This document shows positions 34,804-43,819 of a DNA stretch of 64,000 nucleotides, one piece after another (position 1 is the stretch's first letter; the number at the start of each line of letters is the position of its first letter). The notes beneath the pieces are model-generated. The model was not told the DNA's origin. It did no database searches and worked only from the letters and a program-made list of their open reading frames with translations. A program made the position numbers and the translations under genes. Source of the DNA: Saccharopolyspora flava (GTDB taxonomy: Bacteria; Actinomycetota; Actinomycetes; Mycobacteriales; Pseudonocardiaceae); assembly GCF_900116135.1 (NCBI RefSeq), contig NZ_FOZX01000001.1:1302001-1366000 (forward strand). The letters are read 5' to 3'.

Positions 34804-36075
34804 CTAGAGCACCCCCGTGACCAGCGCGACCAGCGTCATCACCAGGGTGGTGCTGAAGGCCCAGCGGAAGATGAACCGCTGGTGATCACCGAGGTCGACC
34901 TCCGACATGCCCAGCAGGATGAACGTCGAGGCGGTCAGCGGGCTCAGCGGGAAGCCGGTGGTCATCTGCCCGAGGATCGCCGCCCGCCCGATCGCGGCCG
35001 GGTCGCCGCCGAGCGCCGAGGTCGTCTCGGCCAGCACCGGGACCACGCCGTAGTAGAAGGCGTCCGGGGTGAACACCAGGCTCAGCGGCATCCCGGCGAT
35101 CGCGGTGATCACCGGCAGCAGCGCGCCACCGGCGTCCGGGATGACCGCGACCAGGCCTTCGGCCATCGCCTTGATCATGCCGGTGCCGGTGAGGATGCCG
35201 GTGAACACGCCCGCCGCGAAGATCACCACGACGACCAGCACCACGTTGTAGGCGTGCTTGCCGAACAGCTCCTGCTGGCCCTGCCAGGTCGGCCGGTTGA
35301 CCAGCAACGCGACCAGGAAGGCCACCAGGAACAGCACTTCGAGGTCGGCGAGCTGGAACAGCAGGCAGCCGACCAGGACCAGGGTGAGCAGGGCGTTGAA
35401 CCAGAACCGCGCCCGGTCGGCGCCGGTGAGCCGCACCCGCTCGACGTCCTCGAGGGCGATCACGCCGAGGCGCTTCCGCTCGGAGCGGCCGATCAGGTAG
35501 GCGGCGACCAGCACCCAGCAGATCCCGGCGATCATCGCGGGCAGCACGGGCAGGAACAGCTGCGCGGAGTCGAGCTTGAGCGCGGCCATCGCCCGGGCGG
35601 TCGGCCCGCCCCAGGGCACCATGTTCATCACGCCCGCGCCGAGGCAGACCACACCGGCCAGCACGATCCGTCTCATGCCGAGCCGCTGGTAGATCGGCAG
35701 CAGCGCGGACACGGTGATCAGGAAGGTGGAGGCCCCGTCGCCGTCGAGCGCGACCAGCAGCGTGAGCAGCGCGGTCCCGACGGTGATCTTGAGCGGGTCG
35801 CCCTTGGCCCAGCCCAGGATGCGGGTGACGGCGGGGTCGAACAGCCCCGCGTCGATCATCAGGCTGAAGTAGAGCACCGCGAAGGTGATCATGATGGCGA
35901 CCGGGGCGACCGTGACCAGCCCGTCGGCCACGAGCCCGCCGAGCTGAGCGCCGTGACCGCTCAGCAGCGCCGCCGCGATCGGCACCAGGGTGAGCGCGAA
36001 CAGCACCGACACCCGGCGCGAGAGCACCAGGGCGAGGAACACGCCGATCGTCAGGAATCCGCTCGCAGCGAGCAT
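34804..36075 (-). CDS. CitMHS family metal-citrate or carboxylate proton symporter
   Basis: Membrane transporter of 423 residues with about 11-12 helices. 'ALDGDGASTFLITVSALLPIY' and 'MNMVPWGGPTARAMAAL' are hallmark motifs of CitMHS, which moves citrate complexed with divalent metal or related tricarboxylates. ATG at 36075 has GGAGGT six bases upstream. The longer frame up to 37032 runs antisense to LysR and is rejected. First gene of an operon with the two AtuA-type genes, divergent from the LysR regulator. Confidence 0.9.
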   Translation of the reverse strand: MLAASGFLTIGVFLALVLSRRVSVLFALTLVPIAAALLSGHGAQLGGLVADGLVTVAPVAIMITFAVLYFSLMIDAGLFDPAVTRILGWAKGDPLKITVGTALLTLLVALDGDGASTFLITVSALLPIYQRLGMRRIVLAGVVCLGAGVMNMVPWGGPTARAMAALKLDSAQLFLPVLPAMIAGICWVLVAAYLIGRSERKRLGVIALEDVERVRLTGADRARFWFNALLTLVLVGCLLFQLADLEVLFLVAFLVALLVNRPTWQGQQELFGKHAYNVVLVVVVIFAAGVFTGILTGTGMIKAMAEGLVAVIPDAGGALLPVITAIAGMPLSLVFTPDAFYYGVVPVLAETTSALGGDPAAIGRAAILGQMTTGFPLSPLTASTFILLGMSEVDLGDHQRFIFRWAFSTTLVMTLVALVTGVL

Positions 36076-36189
36076 GGGTGACCTCCGAACACCGCCGTTG
36101 GGCCGGACGGAAAGACTGTGATCCACGCCGCTCATGCCGGTCAAGCAAGAAAAACGGATAGATTCATGCGGTGTGAGCATGGAGGGGCC

Positions 36190-37107
36190 ATGAGCATGGA
36201 TTTGACGGTGCAGCAGCTCCGGCTGGTCCTGGCGGTGCACGACACCGGCGGGTTCACCCCGGCCGCCGAGCGGCTGCACCTGGCGCAGTCCTCGATCAGC
36301 CGCGCGGTGCGCGACGTGGAGCGCAGGCTCGGCACCACGCTGTTCCGGCGCACCACCCGGCAGCTGGTCACCACCCCGGAAGGCGCGGAGTTCTGCCTGG
36401 TCGCGCGGCGGGTGGTGGAGTCGTTCGACGCCGGGATCAACCACTTCCAGGGCTTCCTCGCCGGGTCGCGGGGCCGGGTGCGGGTGGCGGCGCTGCCGTC
36501 GATGGCGGCGATCCTGCTGCCGCCGGCCGTCTCGGCCTACCGCGCCGAGCACCCGGACGTGGAGCTGTCGATCGAGGACGGGATGTCGGACGAGGTCCTG
36601 GCCAAGGTGCGCGCGGGCACCGTCGATCTCGGCGTCACGGTCGTCGCCGAGCCGCTGCCCGATCTGGCGGTGCACCCGATCGCGACCGACCGGATGTGCG
36701 CGGTCTTCCCGCGGGAGCACCGGTTCCGCGGCCGCGAGTCGCTGACCTGGTCGGAGCTGGCGACCGAACCGCACATCGCGTTCGGCCCGGACTCCAGCAT
36801 CCGCCAGCACGCCGATCGCGCCTTCACCGCCGCCGAGGCTCAGCCCCGCGTGGTGCTGGAATCCGGCAACATCGCGGCGGTCGCGGGACTGGTCGCGGCG
36901 GGTCTGGGCACGGCGGTCATGCCGGGCACGGTCCTGCCGCTGGTCGCCTTCGCGGGCCTGGCCCACGTCCCGCTGACGGAGCCGGAGACCCACCGCCGCA
37001 TCGCGGTGATCCGCGCCCCGAACCACCCGCAACCCCCGGCGACCAGGGCCTTCACCGAAGCCCTGACCCGAGCGAGGACTCCCGCCCCGGAGACGTCCTG
37101 GCTGTAG
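36190..37107 (+). CDS. LysR-type transcriptional regulator
   Basis: A 305-residue LysR regulator. The winged helix-turn-helix is 'LTVQQLRLVLAVHDTGGFTPAAERLHLAQSSISRAVRDVERRLG' (anchor), followed by the periplasmic-binding-fold effector domain. ATG at 36190 lies four bases after GGAGGGG; ATG at 36196 is possible. It is divergent from the CitMHS-AtuA operon with 114 bp between starts, the standard arrangement for a regulator that activates its neighbour when its carboxylate ligand is present. Confidence 0.9.
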   Translation: MSMDLTVQQLRLVLAVHDTGGFTPAAERLHLAQSSISRAVRDVERRLGTTLFRRTTRQLVTTPEGAEFCLVARRVVESFDAGINHFQGFLAGSRGRVRVAALPSMAAILLPPAVSAYRAEHPDVELSIEDGMSDEVLAKVRAGTVDLGVTVVAEPLPDLAVHPIATDRMCAVFPREHRFRGRESLTWSELATEPHIAFGPDSSIRQHADRAFTAAEAQPRVVLESGNIAAVAGLVAAGLGTAVMPGTVLPLVAFAGLAHVPLTEPETHRRIAVIRAPNHPQPPATRAFTEALTRARTPAPETSWL

Positions 37108-37110
37108 AGC

Positions 37111-37292
37111 CGTTCATGCGGCGAAGCCGCATTCTCTTCCACCACCCGAGCAACCTGCACCGCCGCGGGTTCTGAGCGCTTTCGTGGCGAGTACGCCGGG
37201 ACGCCGTGTATTGGCATACATCAGGAGCGGCGCACGGAGTCCACGGAAGCGCTCAGGTTCCGCCACCCGCACCGCCAAGCAAGGTGTCCACA
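37111..37292 (+). repeat. Structured intergenic element, copy 1 (type A)
   Basis: First copy of a family with five members in this window. It begins four bases after the LysR stop. Module 1 is a 7-bp hairpin ATGCGGC/GCCGCAT with a GAA loop (37116-37132). Module 2 has a 15-bp stem, TGAGCGCTTTCGTGG (37173-37187) with CCACGGAAGCGCTCA (37241-37255), closing a region with the apical hairpin TGTATTGGCATACA (37207-37220). Flanks ACCGCCGCGGGTTC and CCCGCACCGCCAAGCA are shared by the family. It lies between convergent lysR and menG. Confidence 0.85.
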
Positions 37293-37299
37293 ACAGTTC

Positions 37300-37989
37300 T
37301 CAAGCCGGGTTGCGGGCGTGGTGGATCGCGACGACGCCGCTGGTGAGGTTCTTCCAGGTGGTGTCGGTCCAGCCGGCTTCGGCGATGAGCTCGCCGAGGG
37401 CGCGCTGGTCCGGCCAGGAGCGGATGGATTCGGCCAGGTAGACGTAGGCGTCCGGGTTGGACGAGACCGCGCGGGCGATCGGCGGCAGCGCGCGCATCAG
37501 GTAGTTCATGTAGACGCCGCGGAACGGCTGCCAGGTGGGGGTGGAGAACTCGCAGACCACCAGGCGTCCGCCGGGCCGGACGACCCGGCGCATCTCGCGC
37601 AGTCCGGCGACGGTGTCGGCGAGGTTGCGCAGGCCGAACGAGATCGTCGCCGCGTCGAAGGCGTCGTCGGCGAACGGCAGGTGCAGCGCGTCGGCCGCCA
37701 CCAGCGGCACCCCGCGTCCCTTGCCGACCGAGAGCATGCCCAGCGAGAAGTCGGCCGCGACGCAGTAGGCGCCGGAACGGGCGAACTCGACCGTCGACAC
37801 CCCGCTGCCCGCGGCGAGGTCGAGGACCTTCTCGTCCTGCTGGGGCGCGAGCAGCTGCCGGGTCACCTTCCGCCAACGCCGGTCCTGCCCGAAGGACAGC
37901 ACCGTGTTGGTCAGGTCGTACCGGCGCGCGACACCGTCGAACATCGCCGCGACTTCGCGTGGGTTCTTGTCCAAGCCTGCCCGAGACAC
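37300..37989 (-). CDS. menG: Demethylmenaquinone methyltransferase
   Basis: Final step of menaquinone synthesis: S-adenosylmethionine-dependent C-methylation of demethylmenaquinone. The 229-residue protein has '[25 protein letters not shown]', the SAM-binding '[15 protein letters not shown]', '[10 protein letters not shown]' and '[20 protein letters not shown]' (anchors), all typical of the UbiE/MenG family. GTG at 37989 is the most likely start although no ribosome site is seen. Same strand and 34 bp downstream of the mannosyltransferase gene, as in Mycobacterium (Rv0557-Rv0558). Confidence 0.93.
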   Translation of the reverse strand: MSRAGLDKNPREVAAMFDGVARRYDLTNTVLSFGQDRRWRKVTRQLLAPQQDEKVLDLAAGSGVSTVEFARSGAYCVAADFSLGMLSVGKGRGVPLVAADALHLPFADDAFDAATISFGLRNLADTVAGLREMRRVVRPGGRLVVCEFSTPTWQPFRGVYMNYLMRALPPIARAVSSNPDAYVYLAESIRSWPDQRALGELIAEAGWTDTTWKNLTSGVVAIHHARNPA

Positions 37990-38023
37990 ACCGGCAGCGT
38001 ACGTGGCCCGCGGTGCGGTGTGT

Positions 38024-39148
38024 TCAGGCAGCTGCCGACTCGGCCCAGCCGCAGACGGCGGTGTAGTGGTCCACCAGCTGGCGGCACAGCGCGGGCCAGG
38101 TGCGCCCGGCGACGGCGGTGCGGGCGTGGCCGCCGAACCGCTCGCGCAGCGCGGGATCGCGCAGGTCGTCGAGGGCCTCGCGGAGCGCCTTCGCGTGCCC
38201 GGCGTCGTCGTGCGCGGGCAGCAGGTAGCCGGTGCGGCCGACGTCGACCAGGTCGCGGGGGCCGCCCGCGTCGGGCGCGACGACCGGGACCCCGGAGGCC
38301 ATCGCCTCCTGCACCGCCTGGCAGAACGTCTCGTGCGGTCCGGTGTGCACGAAAACGTCGAGGCTGGCGTAGATGCCCGCGAGCTCGTCGCCGGTGCGCT
38401 GGCCGAGGAACGCCGCGTTCGGCAGCTCCCCGCGCAGCCGTTCGCGCTCCGGCCCGTCGCCGACCACGACCACCCGGACACCGGGGTCGCCGTCGATCTC
38501 GGCGAGCCGCTCGATGCGCTTCTCCGGCGCCAACCGGCCCACGTAGCCGACCAGCAGCTCGCCGTTGGGCGCCAGTTCCGAGCGCAGCCGCTGGTCGCGC
38601 TTGCGGGGCGTGAAGCGCTCGGTGTCGACGCCGCGCCCCCACCGGTGCACGCGCGGAATCCCGTGCTCGCGCAGGGTTTCCACGGCCCACGTCGACGGGG
38701 CCAGGGTCCGGTCGGCGTGGCAGTGCAGGCGGCGGATCCACTTCCACGCGGCCTTCGCGGTCAGCCCGAGCCCGTAGGACTCGGCGAACCCCGCCACGTC
38801 GGTCTGGTAGACGGCGACCGTCGGGACGCCGAGCCTGCGGGCGGCGTTGAGCCCGCGCGCGCCGACGACGAACGGCGAGGCCAGGTGCACCACGTCGGGC
38901 CGGAAGTCCTGCAGCCCGCGCAGCACGCGGCGGCTGGGCAGCCCGATCGGCAGCGAGGACACGATCGGCAGGTCCATCGCGGGCAGCCTGATGACGGGGA
39001 AGCCCGCGTACTCGTCGGGCCCCGGGCCCGGGGCGATGACCAGGGCCTGGTCCCCTCGGCGACGCAAGTGCTCCAGCACCCGCAACACCGAGTTCGTCAC
39101 TCCGTTGATCTGCGGCAGGAAGCTCTCGGTCACGATCGCGATGCGCAC
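38024..39148 (-). CDS. mgtA: GT4 family alpha-mannosyltransferase
   Basis: Glycosyltransferase of 374 residues acting on lipid acceptors at the membrane surface. It starts '[23 protein letters not shown]' and includes '[12 protein letters not shown]', '[13 protein letters not shown]', '[16 protein letters not shown]' and the donor motif '[19 protein letters not shown]' (anchors). This matches mycobacterial MgtA (Rv0557), which mannosylates glucuronosyl-diacylglycerol or phosphatidylinositol mannosides. The frame is open to 39301, but the family start is GTG at 39148. The divergent inositol phosphatase-like gene fits a role in inositol lipid glycans. Confidence 0.88.
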   Translation of the reverse strand: MRIAIVTESFLPQINGVTNSVLRVLEHLRRRGDQALVIAPGPGPDEYAGFPVIRLPAMDLPIVSSLPIGLPSRRVLRGLQDFRPDVVHLASPFVVGARGLNAARRLGVPTVAVYQTDVAGFAESYGLGLTAKAAWKWIRRLHCHADRTLAPSTWAVETLREHGIPRVHRWGRGVDTERFTPRKRDQRLRSELAPNGELLVGYVGRLAPEKRIERLAEIDGDPGVRVVVVGDGPERERLRGELPNAAFLGQRTGDELAGIYASLDVFVHTGPHETFCQAVQEAMASGVPVVAPDAGGPRDLVDVGRTGYLLPAHDDAGHAKALREALDDLRDPALRERFGGHARTAVAGRTWPALCRQLVDHYTAVCGWAESAAA

Positions 39149-39325
39149 GCGGAACACGGTCGCGGCCGGTTCGGGCGAACAGCCGACGCGCATGTGACGC
39201 GCCCGCCAACGCCGGTCGAAGAGCGCCCCAACTCGGGCACCGGTCCGCAATCGTGGCCTGCGGCTCCACGGCCGGTCACCTCGGCGTTGCTGGCCGGTCA
39301 CCCGCCGCGCGGAGGCTGGGGACGC

Positions 39326-40177
39326 ATGACGGCCCTGCCAACTCCTCCCGCACAGATCGAACCTGCCCTGGTGTCACGGGCTTTCGAGGTCGCCGGACGG
39401 CTCGCCAACGACGCCGCCGACGTGATCATCGCGACGGCGGGGCGAGGGGCGCGGCCGGAACCGACCGAATCGCCGTTCGACTGGGTCACCGACACGGGCC
39501 GCACGCTGGAGCGGCACACCCGCCGCATCCTGGCCGACGAGTTCCCGGGCACCCCGGTGTTCGGCGAGGAGTTCGGGGAGGAGCCCAGCGGCCCGCCGCA
39601 GCAGGGCGGGGCGCGGTTCCGCTGGTCGGTCGACCCGGTCGACGGCACCGCCAACTACGTCGCCGGACTCCCCTGGTGCGCCTACAGCCTCGCGATGCTC
39701 GACGCGCACGGCCCGGTGGTGGGCGTGGTCGCCGACCCGTACCGCACCCAGATCTACGCGGCGGCGCGCGGCCGGGGGATGCGGGCGAACGGCACGCCGG
39801 TGCGGCTGCCGGAAGGCGGCGAGATCCGCGGCGGCATCGTGTGCACCGAGCTGACCCGCAACGGGCCGTGGCCGGGCATGGACCGGTTCATCACCAACGC
39901 CGCGTCCGCGCAGGTCGGCGTGCGCTTGCTGGGGTCGCCGGCGCTGGCCATCACGCAGGTCGTGCTCGGCCACGCGGTGGCGGCGGTGCTCGACGACTAC
40001 CAGGAGTGGGACGTGGCCGGGGCGCTCGCGCTGGCCACCGAGGCGGGCGCCGCCGTCCTGAACCGGCGCGGCGAACCGGACCCGCTGCCCCGCGACGGCC
40101 TGCTCGTCGCCGCCCCCGGCGCGGCCGCCGAGGTGCACCGGTGGTGGCTGCAGGCCGCCGAGGTCACGACTGGCTGA
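39326..40177 (+). CDS. Inositol monophosphatase family protein
   Basis: A metal-dependent sugar phosphatase of 283 residues. The metal site 'VFGEEFGEE', 'WSVDPVDGTANYVAGLPWCAYS' (the DPxDGTxN motif) and 'EWDVAGALALATEAGA' are all in place. It may release inositol, histidinol or another sugar alcohol from its phosphate; histidinol phosphatases of this fold exist in actinobacteria. ATG at 39326 has GGAGG upstream. It ends 14 bases inside the 3' end of the convergent next gene. Confidence 0.88.
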   Translation: MTALPTPPAQIEPALVSRAFEVAGRLANDAADVIIATAGRGARPEPTESPFDWVTDTGRTLERHTRRILADEFPGTPVFGEEFGEEPSGPPQQGGARFRWSVDPVDGTANYVAGLPWCAYSLAMLDAHGPVVGVVADPYRTQIYAAARGRGMRANGTPVRLPEGGEIRGGIVCTELTRNGPWPGMDRFITNAASAQVGVRLLGSPALAITQVVLGHAVAAVLDDYQEWDVAGALALATEAGAAVLNRRGEPDPLPRDGLLVAAPGAAAEVHRWWLQAAEVTTG

Positions 40178-40703
40178 CCGGCTCCGGCAGCACCGTGGAG
40201 AGCGGCTTGACCAGCGGGAACCGGTCTCGCAGCTGCTGCGCGCGCTGGGGGTCGGGGTCCTCGACGAGGTCGAGCACCTCGGCGGTGGTCTCGGCGAAGC
40301 GGTGCTCGGCGGCGGTGAGCTCGGCCCGCACCCGGCGGGCTATCTCGACGTCGCGCGGCGTGCCTCCCAGGCCCCGGCCGAGCTCGGCGAACACGCGGAG
40401 GCTGGGCAGTTCGGCGTCCATCCGGCGGACGACGGTCTGCAGCAGGTTGCGGGCCCGCAGCGAGGACACGGCCTCCACGGCCCGGCCCGCCCGCAGCACC
40501 GCCTGCTCGCAGTGCTGCACGTGCGGCTCCCAGCCGTCCGGCTCGGGCCGGGGCCGCACGTCCGACGGGACGACCTCGGCCGGTCCGGCCGGTTCCTCCG
40601 GGACGTCTCCGCCCGGCGATCGGCGGCGCAGGGCGAGCACGACGCCCGCCCCGGCACCTCCCGCGATCAACGCCACGAGCACTTGCAACCAGATCTCGTC
40701 CAT
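40164..40703 (-). CDS. Small membrane-anchored hypothetical protein, 179 aa
   Basis: Not recognised. One N-terminal membrane helix ('VLVALIAGGAGAGVVLALRR') is followed by a Pro/Glu-rich linker and a helical soluble part with many Arg/Glu residues, including 'CEQAVLRAGRAVEAVSSLRARNLLQTVVRRMDAELPSL' (anchor). Start ATG 40703. Overlaps the convergent phosphatase gene by 14 bases. Confidence 0.7.
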   Translation of the reverse strand: MDEIWLQVLVALIAGGAGAGVVLALRRRSPGGDVPEEPAGPAEVVPSDVRPRPEPDGWEPHVQHCEQAVLRAGRAVEAVSSLRARNLLQTVVRRMDAELPSLRVFAELGRGLGGTPRDVEIARRVRAELTAAEHRFAETTAEVLDLVEDPDPQRAQQLRDRFPLVKPLSTVLPEPVSQS

Positions 40704-40828
40704 CCCAGTTGCGCCCTTCCACTAGACCCCGACGGGGAACGCGGAAGGCCCCCAGGCCAGTGCTTCCGGCGTTCCGATACCCCCTCGATCACTGTGCTCC
40801 GGGCCGGTGCTCATCGGCTTGCGGGGAA

Positions 40829-41764
40829 CTACTCATCTTCGATTGCGTTTCCGACACTTCCCGCCCGTCCGGAGGGCTGCTGGGCCAGGCGCCCGCTCGC
40901 CAGCCCCGCCCTGGCCAGGTGCTGCAGGTCGGCGAGCAGGAACTCCAGGGCGCCGGTGTGGGCGCCGTCGCGGCCACCGGGCCGGGCGAACTCCCCGGAC
41001 TCCTCGAGCGCCCCGAAGTGGGCCACCGCGGGCAGGCGGGCGATGGAGAGCACCTCGTCGAGGGACTGACCGACGCGGGCGCGCACGCGGGAGGGGTCGA
41101 CGCCGCAGCCCGCCTCCGCCAGCCGCACCTCGACGGGGTGCGGGACGAACAGCTCGGCGGCCAGCGGCCACACCCGCTGCAGCCCTGCGGTCATCTCGCC
41201 GTCGGCGTCGCCGAGCTTGATGGCCCACTGGGCGGCGTGGTCGCGATGCCGGGCGAGCTCGGCCAGCGAGCGCGCGGCCAGCGTCGCCAGGACCGCGTCC
41301 GAGCTGCTCGCGAGCTCCTCGAACACCGCCTGGCGCCAGGTGGTGAACAGCAGCAGCCGGGCCACGGTCGTCGGGAAGTCCCCGCCCGGGCCGGGGCCGC
41401 AGTCGATCTCGGCCAGCCGCACGTTGCGGAACTCGGCGGGTTCGCGCAGGTAGGCGAGCCGGTCGGCGTCCGGCCGGCCGCTGACCTCGGCGGCGCGGCC
41501 GAGCAGGACCCGCGCATGCCCCAGCAGCTCGTGAGCGATCTCGCCGAGCGCGGCCGACTCCTCCAGACCCGCGCGCAGCCCCCACTCGGAGAGCCGGTGG
41601 GCGAGCAGGAGGGCGTCGTCGCCCAGCATCGTGCAGTACAGGGCCAGGTCGGCCGGGTCCACCTCGGCGGGGACCGAGCGGTCGACGGTGGCCAGGACCG
41701 GGGCTCCGAGCACCCAGCGCTGGTCCTCGGCTCGTTCTTCGGAGAGCGCTCTGTGGGTGTTCAT
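40829..41764 (-). CDS. Orphan PaaC-like subunit of phenylacetyl-CoA epoxidase
   Basis: A 311-residue helical protein of the PaaA/PaaC ferritin-like family. 'YCTMLGDDALLLAHRLSEWGLRAG', 'GEIAHELLGHARVLLGRAAEVSG', 'TWRQAVFEELASS' and 'ELARHRDHAAQWAIKLGDA' (anchors) resemble PaaC, the structural partner of the catalytic PaaA. PaaA, PaaB, PaaD and PaaE are absent from the window, which is unusual. It could have a new role or partner. A hairpin (GGAACGC/GCGTTCC region, about 40736-40777) lies downstream and may be its terminator. Confidence 0.8.
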   Translation of the reverse strand: MNTHRALSEERAEDQRWVLGAPVLATVDRSVPAEVDPADLALYCTMLGDDALLLAHRLSEWGLRAGLEESAALGEIAHELLGHARVLLGRAAEVSGRPDADRLAYLREPAEFRNVRLAEIDCGPGPGGDFPTTVARLLLFTTWRQAVFEELASSSDAVLATLAARSLAELARHRDHAAQWAIKLGDADGEMTAGLQRVWPLAAELFVPHPVEVRLAEAGCGVDPSRVRARVGQSLDEVLSIARLPAVAHFGALEESGEFARPGGRDGAHTGALEFLLADLQHLARAGLASGRLAQQPSGRAGSVGNAIEDE

Positions 41765-41869
41765 GGCAACGACCTCGCAGACGCGGGGCCGGCTCGTCGA
41801 CTCGTCGGCACCGACCCCCTTCGGCGGACACCCAGTCTGGCACCGGGCGCGTGCCGCCGGGAAGGGCCT

Positions 41870-42367
41870 TCAGTCCCGGTGCGATCTCCTGAGCAGCCAA
41901 TACGTCGGCAGCAGCACCGCCCACAGCACGGCCAGCGAGCTGAGGACGGGCAGCAGCGAGATCAGCGCGGTGCGCCCGGCGACGCGCACCAGGTCGGGGT
42001 TGCGGGAGTCGTACTCGACGCGCACGAGCTGCCCCACCTGGAGGTCGGTCGGGTAGAGGACGCCGTTCGGCGGGATGTAGACGCGGCCGTCGGCGGTGTT
42101 GAACCGCACCACGGTCCGGGTGAGCGAGGTGTCCACGACCTCGGCGACCGCCTGGCCCCGGGACTCCACGATCGTGCGGTCGTTGATGAAGCAGGCTCCG
42201 ATGATCGACAAGCCCATGACCGTGAGCAACACACCGGCGATGAGCACGCCGCGCGCCACCCGGCGGCGAACTCGCCCGGGCGAGGACTTCGGCGCCGCCT
42301 GGTCACCGTCCGTGTCGGATCCGGTCACCGGGTCGGCCGCGTCCTGGGTCACCGCGTCGCCTGCCAC
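41870..42367 (-). CDS. DUF3592-like membrane protein
   Basis: A 165-residue protein with two membrane helices (about residues 42-62 and 130-150). Between them is an extracytoplasmic domain with 'QAVAEVVDTSLTRTVVRFNTADGR', 'LVRVEYDSRNPDLVRVAGRT', typical of DUF3592. GTG at 42367 is chosen because upstream in-frame sequence overlaps the divergent menF promoter. Function unknown. Confidence 0.7.
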   Translation of the reverse strand: MAGDAVTQDAADPVTGSDTDGDQAAPKSSPGRVRRRVARGVLIAGVLLTVMGLSIIGACFINDRTIVESRGQAVAEVVDTSLTRTVVRFNTADGRVYIPPNGVLYPTDLQVGQLVRVEYDSRNPDLVRVAGRTALISLLPVLSSLAVLWAVLLPTYWLLRRSHRD

Positions 42368-42465
42368 GGTGACCGATTGTAGGGGGATCGGCCCCGGGGG
42401 ACTCGTGTCGAGTGCCACGCGGCGGCTCAGCCCACTCGAACGGCCACGCCGAATACGCTCCAAGC

Positions 42466-43815
42466 GTGGCGACTACATCCCGGCGGCTGATGGCGCGCAC
42501 CCGCAGGCTCGACCCGGCCGACCCCCGGCACGACCGGCCGCTGCTGGACCTGCTGCCCGGCGGCGAGTCGCTGAGCTGGGTCCGCGCGGGCGAAGGCCTC
42601 GTCGGCTGGGGCTGCGCGGCCCGTCTGGACACCTCCGGCGCCGGACGGTTCGCCGACGCCGACTCCTGGTGGCGGCGGCTGTGCGGGCACATCGACGTCG
42701 ACGACGCGGTGGGCTTGCCGGGCTGCGGTCCGGTGGCCTTCGCGAGCCTGGCCTTCGCCGACGTGCCGGGCGACTCGGTGCTGGTGCTGCCCGAGGTGAT
42801 CATCGGCGAGCGCGACGGCGTCCGCTGGATCACCACCGTCGGCGAGCCGGGTGCCGCCGAGCCCACCACCGGCGACCCGGAGCCGGTGCACCAGCCGGGC
42901 ACGGTGTCCTACAGCGACGGGTGGCTGTCGGCCACGGGCTACCGGCAGGCGGTGGCCGAGGCGGTGCGCCGGATGCGGTCCTCCGGAGACGAGCTGCGCA
43001 AGATCGTGCTCGCCCACGATCTGCTCGCCAACACCTCCGAACCGCTCGACGAGCGGTTCCTGCTGCACAACCTGGCCGCGCGCTACGACACCTGCTGGAC
43101 CTTCGCGGTGGACGGGCTGGTCGGCGCCACCCCGGAGCTGCTGCTGGAGCGGCGCGGCTACGAGGTCCGCTCGCGAGTGCTGGCCGGCACCGCCTGGCCG
43201 CACCCGGGACGCACCGACGACGAGATCGCCGCCGAGCTGCTGAGCTCGGAGAAGAACCGCAGCGAGCACTCCTACGCCGCCGAGTCGCTGGCCGAGTCGC
43301 TGCGCCCGTTCTGCAGCGAGCTGTCGGTGCCCTCGGCGCCGTCGGTGCTGCGGCTGCGCAACGTGCTGCACCTGGCGACCGACGTGGAGGGCAAGCTCGC
43401 CGACACCCCCACCGGGTCGGATCCCGGCAGGCCGAACACCGACGGGGCGGGCCTGCTCACGATGATCGAGGCGGTGCACCCGACCGCGGCGGTCGGCGGC
43501 ACGCCCACGGCCGCCGCGGTCCCGGTGATCGCGGAGCTGGAGGGCATGGATCGCGGCCGCTACGCGGGCCCGGTCGGCTGGATCGACGGCGCGGGCAACG
43601 GCGAGCTCGGCATCGCCCTGCGCTGCGGTCAGGTCGAACGGCCGGGCTCCGGCGCGGAGAGCCCCGCCGGAGCGGGCTCCGGCGGGGCTCGTGGTGGTCG
43701 TGTCCGGTTGTTCGCCGGGGGCGGGATCGTCCCCGACTCCGATCCCGACCTCGAAGTGGCCGAGGCCGAGGCCAAGCTCCTCCCGGTGCGCGAGGCGCTG
43801 GAAGGGGTTCTCTAG
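42466..43815 (+). CDS. menF: Isochorismate synthase
   Basis: Converts chorismate to isochorismate, the first committed step to menaquinone (also used for some siderophores). The 449-residue protein has the chorismate-binding fold: 'ELRKIVLAHDLLANTSEPLD', 'TPELLLERRGYEVRSRVLAGTAWP', 'SSEKNRSEHSY', 'TAAVGGTPTAAA' and 'YAGPVGWIDGAGNGELGIALR' (anchors). A Gly/Ser-rich insert sits near the C-terminus. GTG at 42466 has no strong ribosome site. menF rather than a siderophore role is inferred from the many men genes around it. Confidence 0.9.
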   Translation: MATTSRRLMARTRRLDPADPRHDRPLLDLLPGGESLSWVRAGEGLVGWGCAARLDTSGAGRFADADSWWRRLCGHIDVDDAVGLPGCGPVAFASLAFADVPGDSVLVLPEVIIGERDGVRWITTVGEPGAAEPTTGDPEPVHQPGTVSYSDGWLSATGYRQAVAEAVRRMRSSGDELRKIVLAHDLLANTSEPLDERFLLHNLAARYDTCWTFAVDGLVGATPELLLERRGYEVRSRVLAGTAWPHPGRTDDEIAAELLSSEKNRSEHSYAAESLAESLRPFCSELSVPSAPSVLRLRNVLHLATDVEGKLADTPTGSDPGRPNTDGAGLLTMIEAVHPTAAVGGTPTAAAVPVIAELEGMDRGRYAGPVGWIDGAGNGELGIALRCGQVERPGSGAESPAGAGSGGARGGRVRLFAGGGIVPDSDPDLEVAEAEAKLLPVREALEGVL

Positions 43816-43819
43816 CCGG

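Noticed and set aside
33463-36081. Plus-strand frame of 872 codons
   Set aside because: Antisense to the AtuA and CitMHS genes; composition is typical of a shadow frame.
36076-36189. LysR binding site in the divergent gap
   Set aside because: Several T-N11-A candidates exist but none stands out as a better dyad than chance.
37184-37441. Short frame starting inside the repeat element, with similar peptides in the other type A copies
   Set aside because: The shared peptide follows from the DNA repeat; there is no ribosome site, and it runs into shadow frames of different neighbours.
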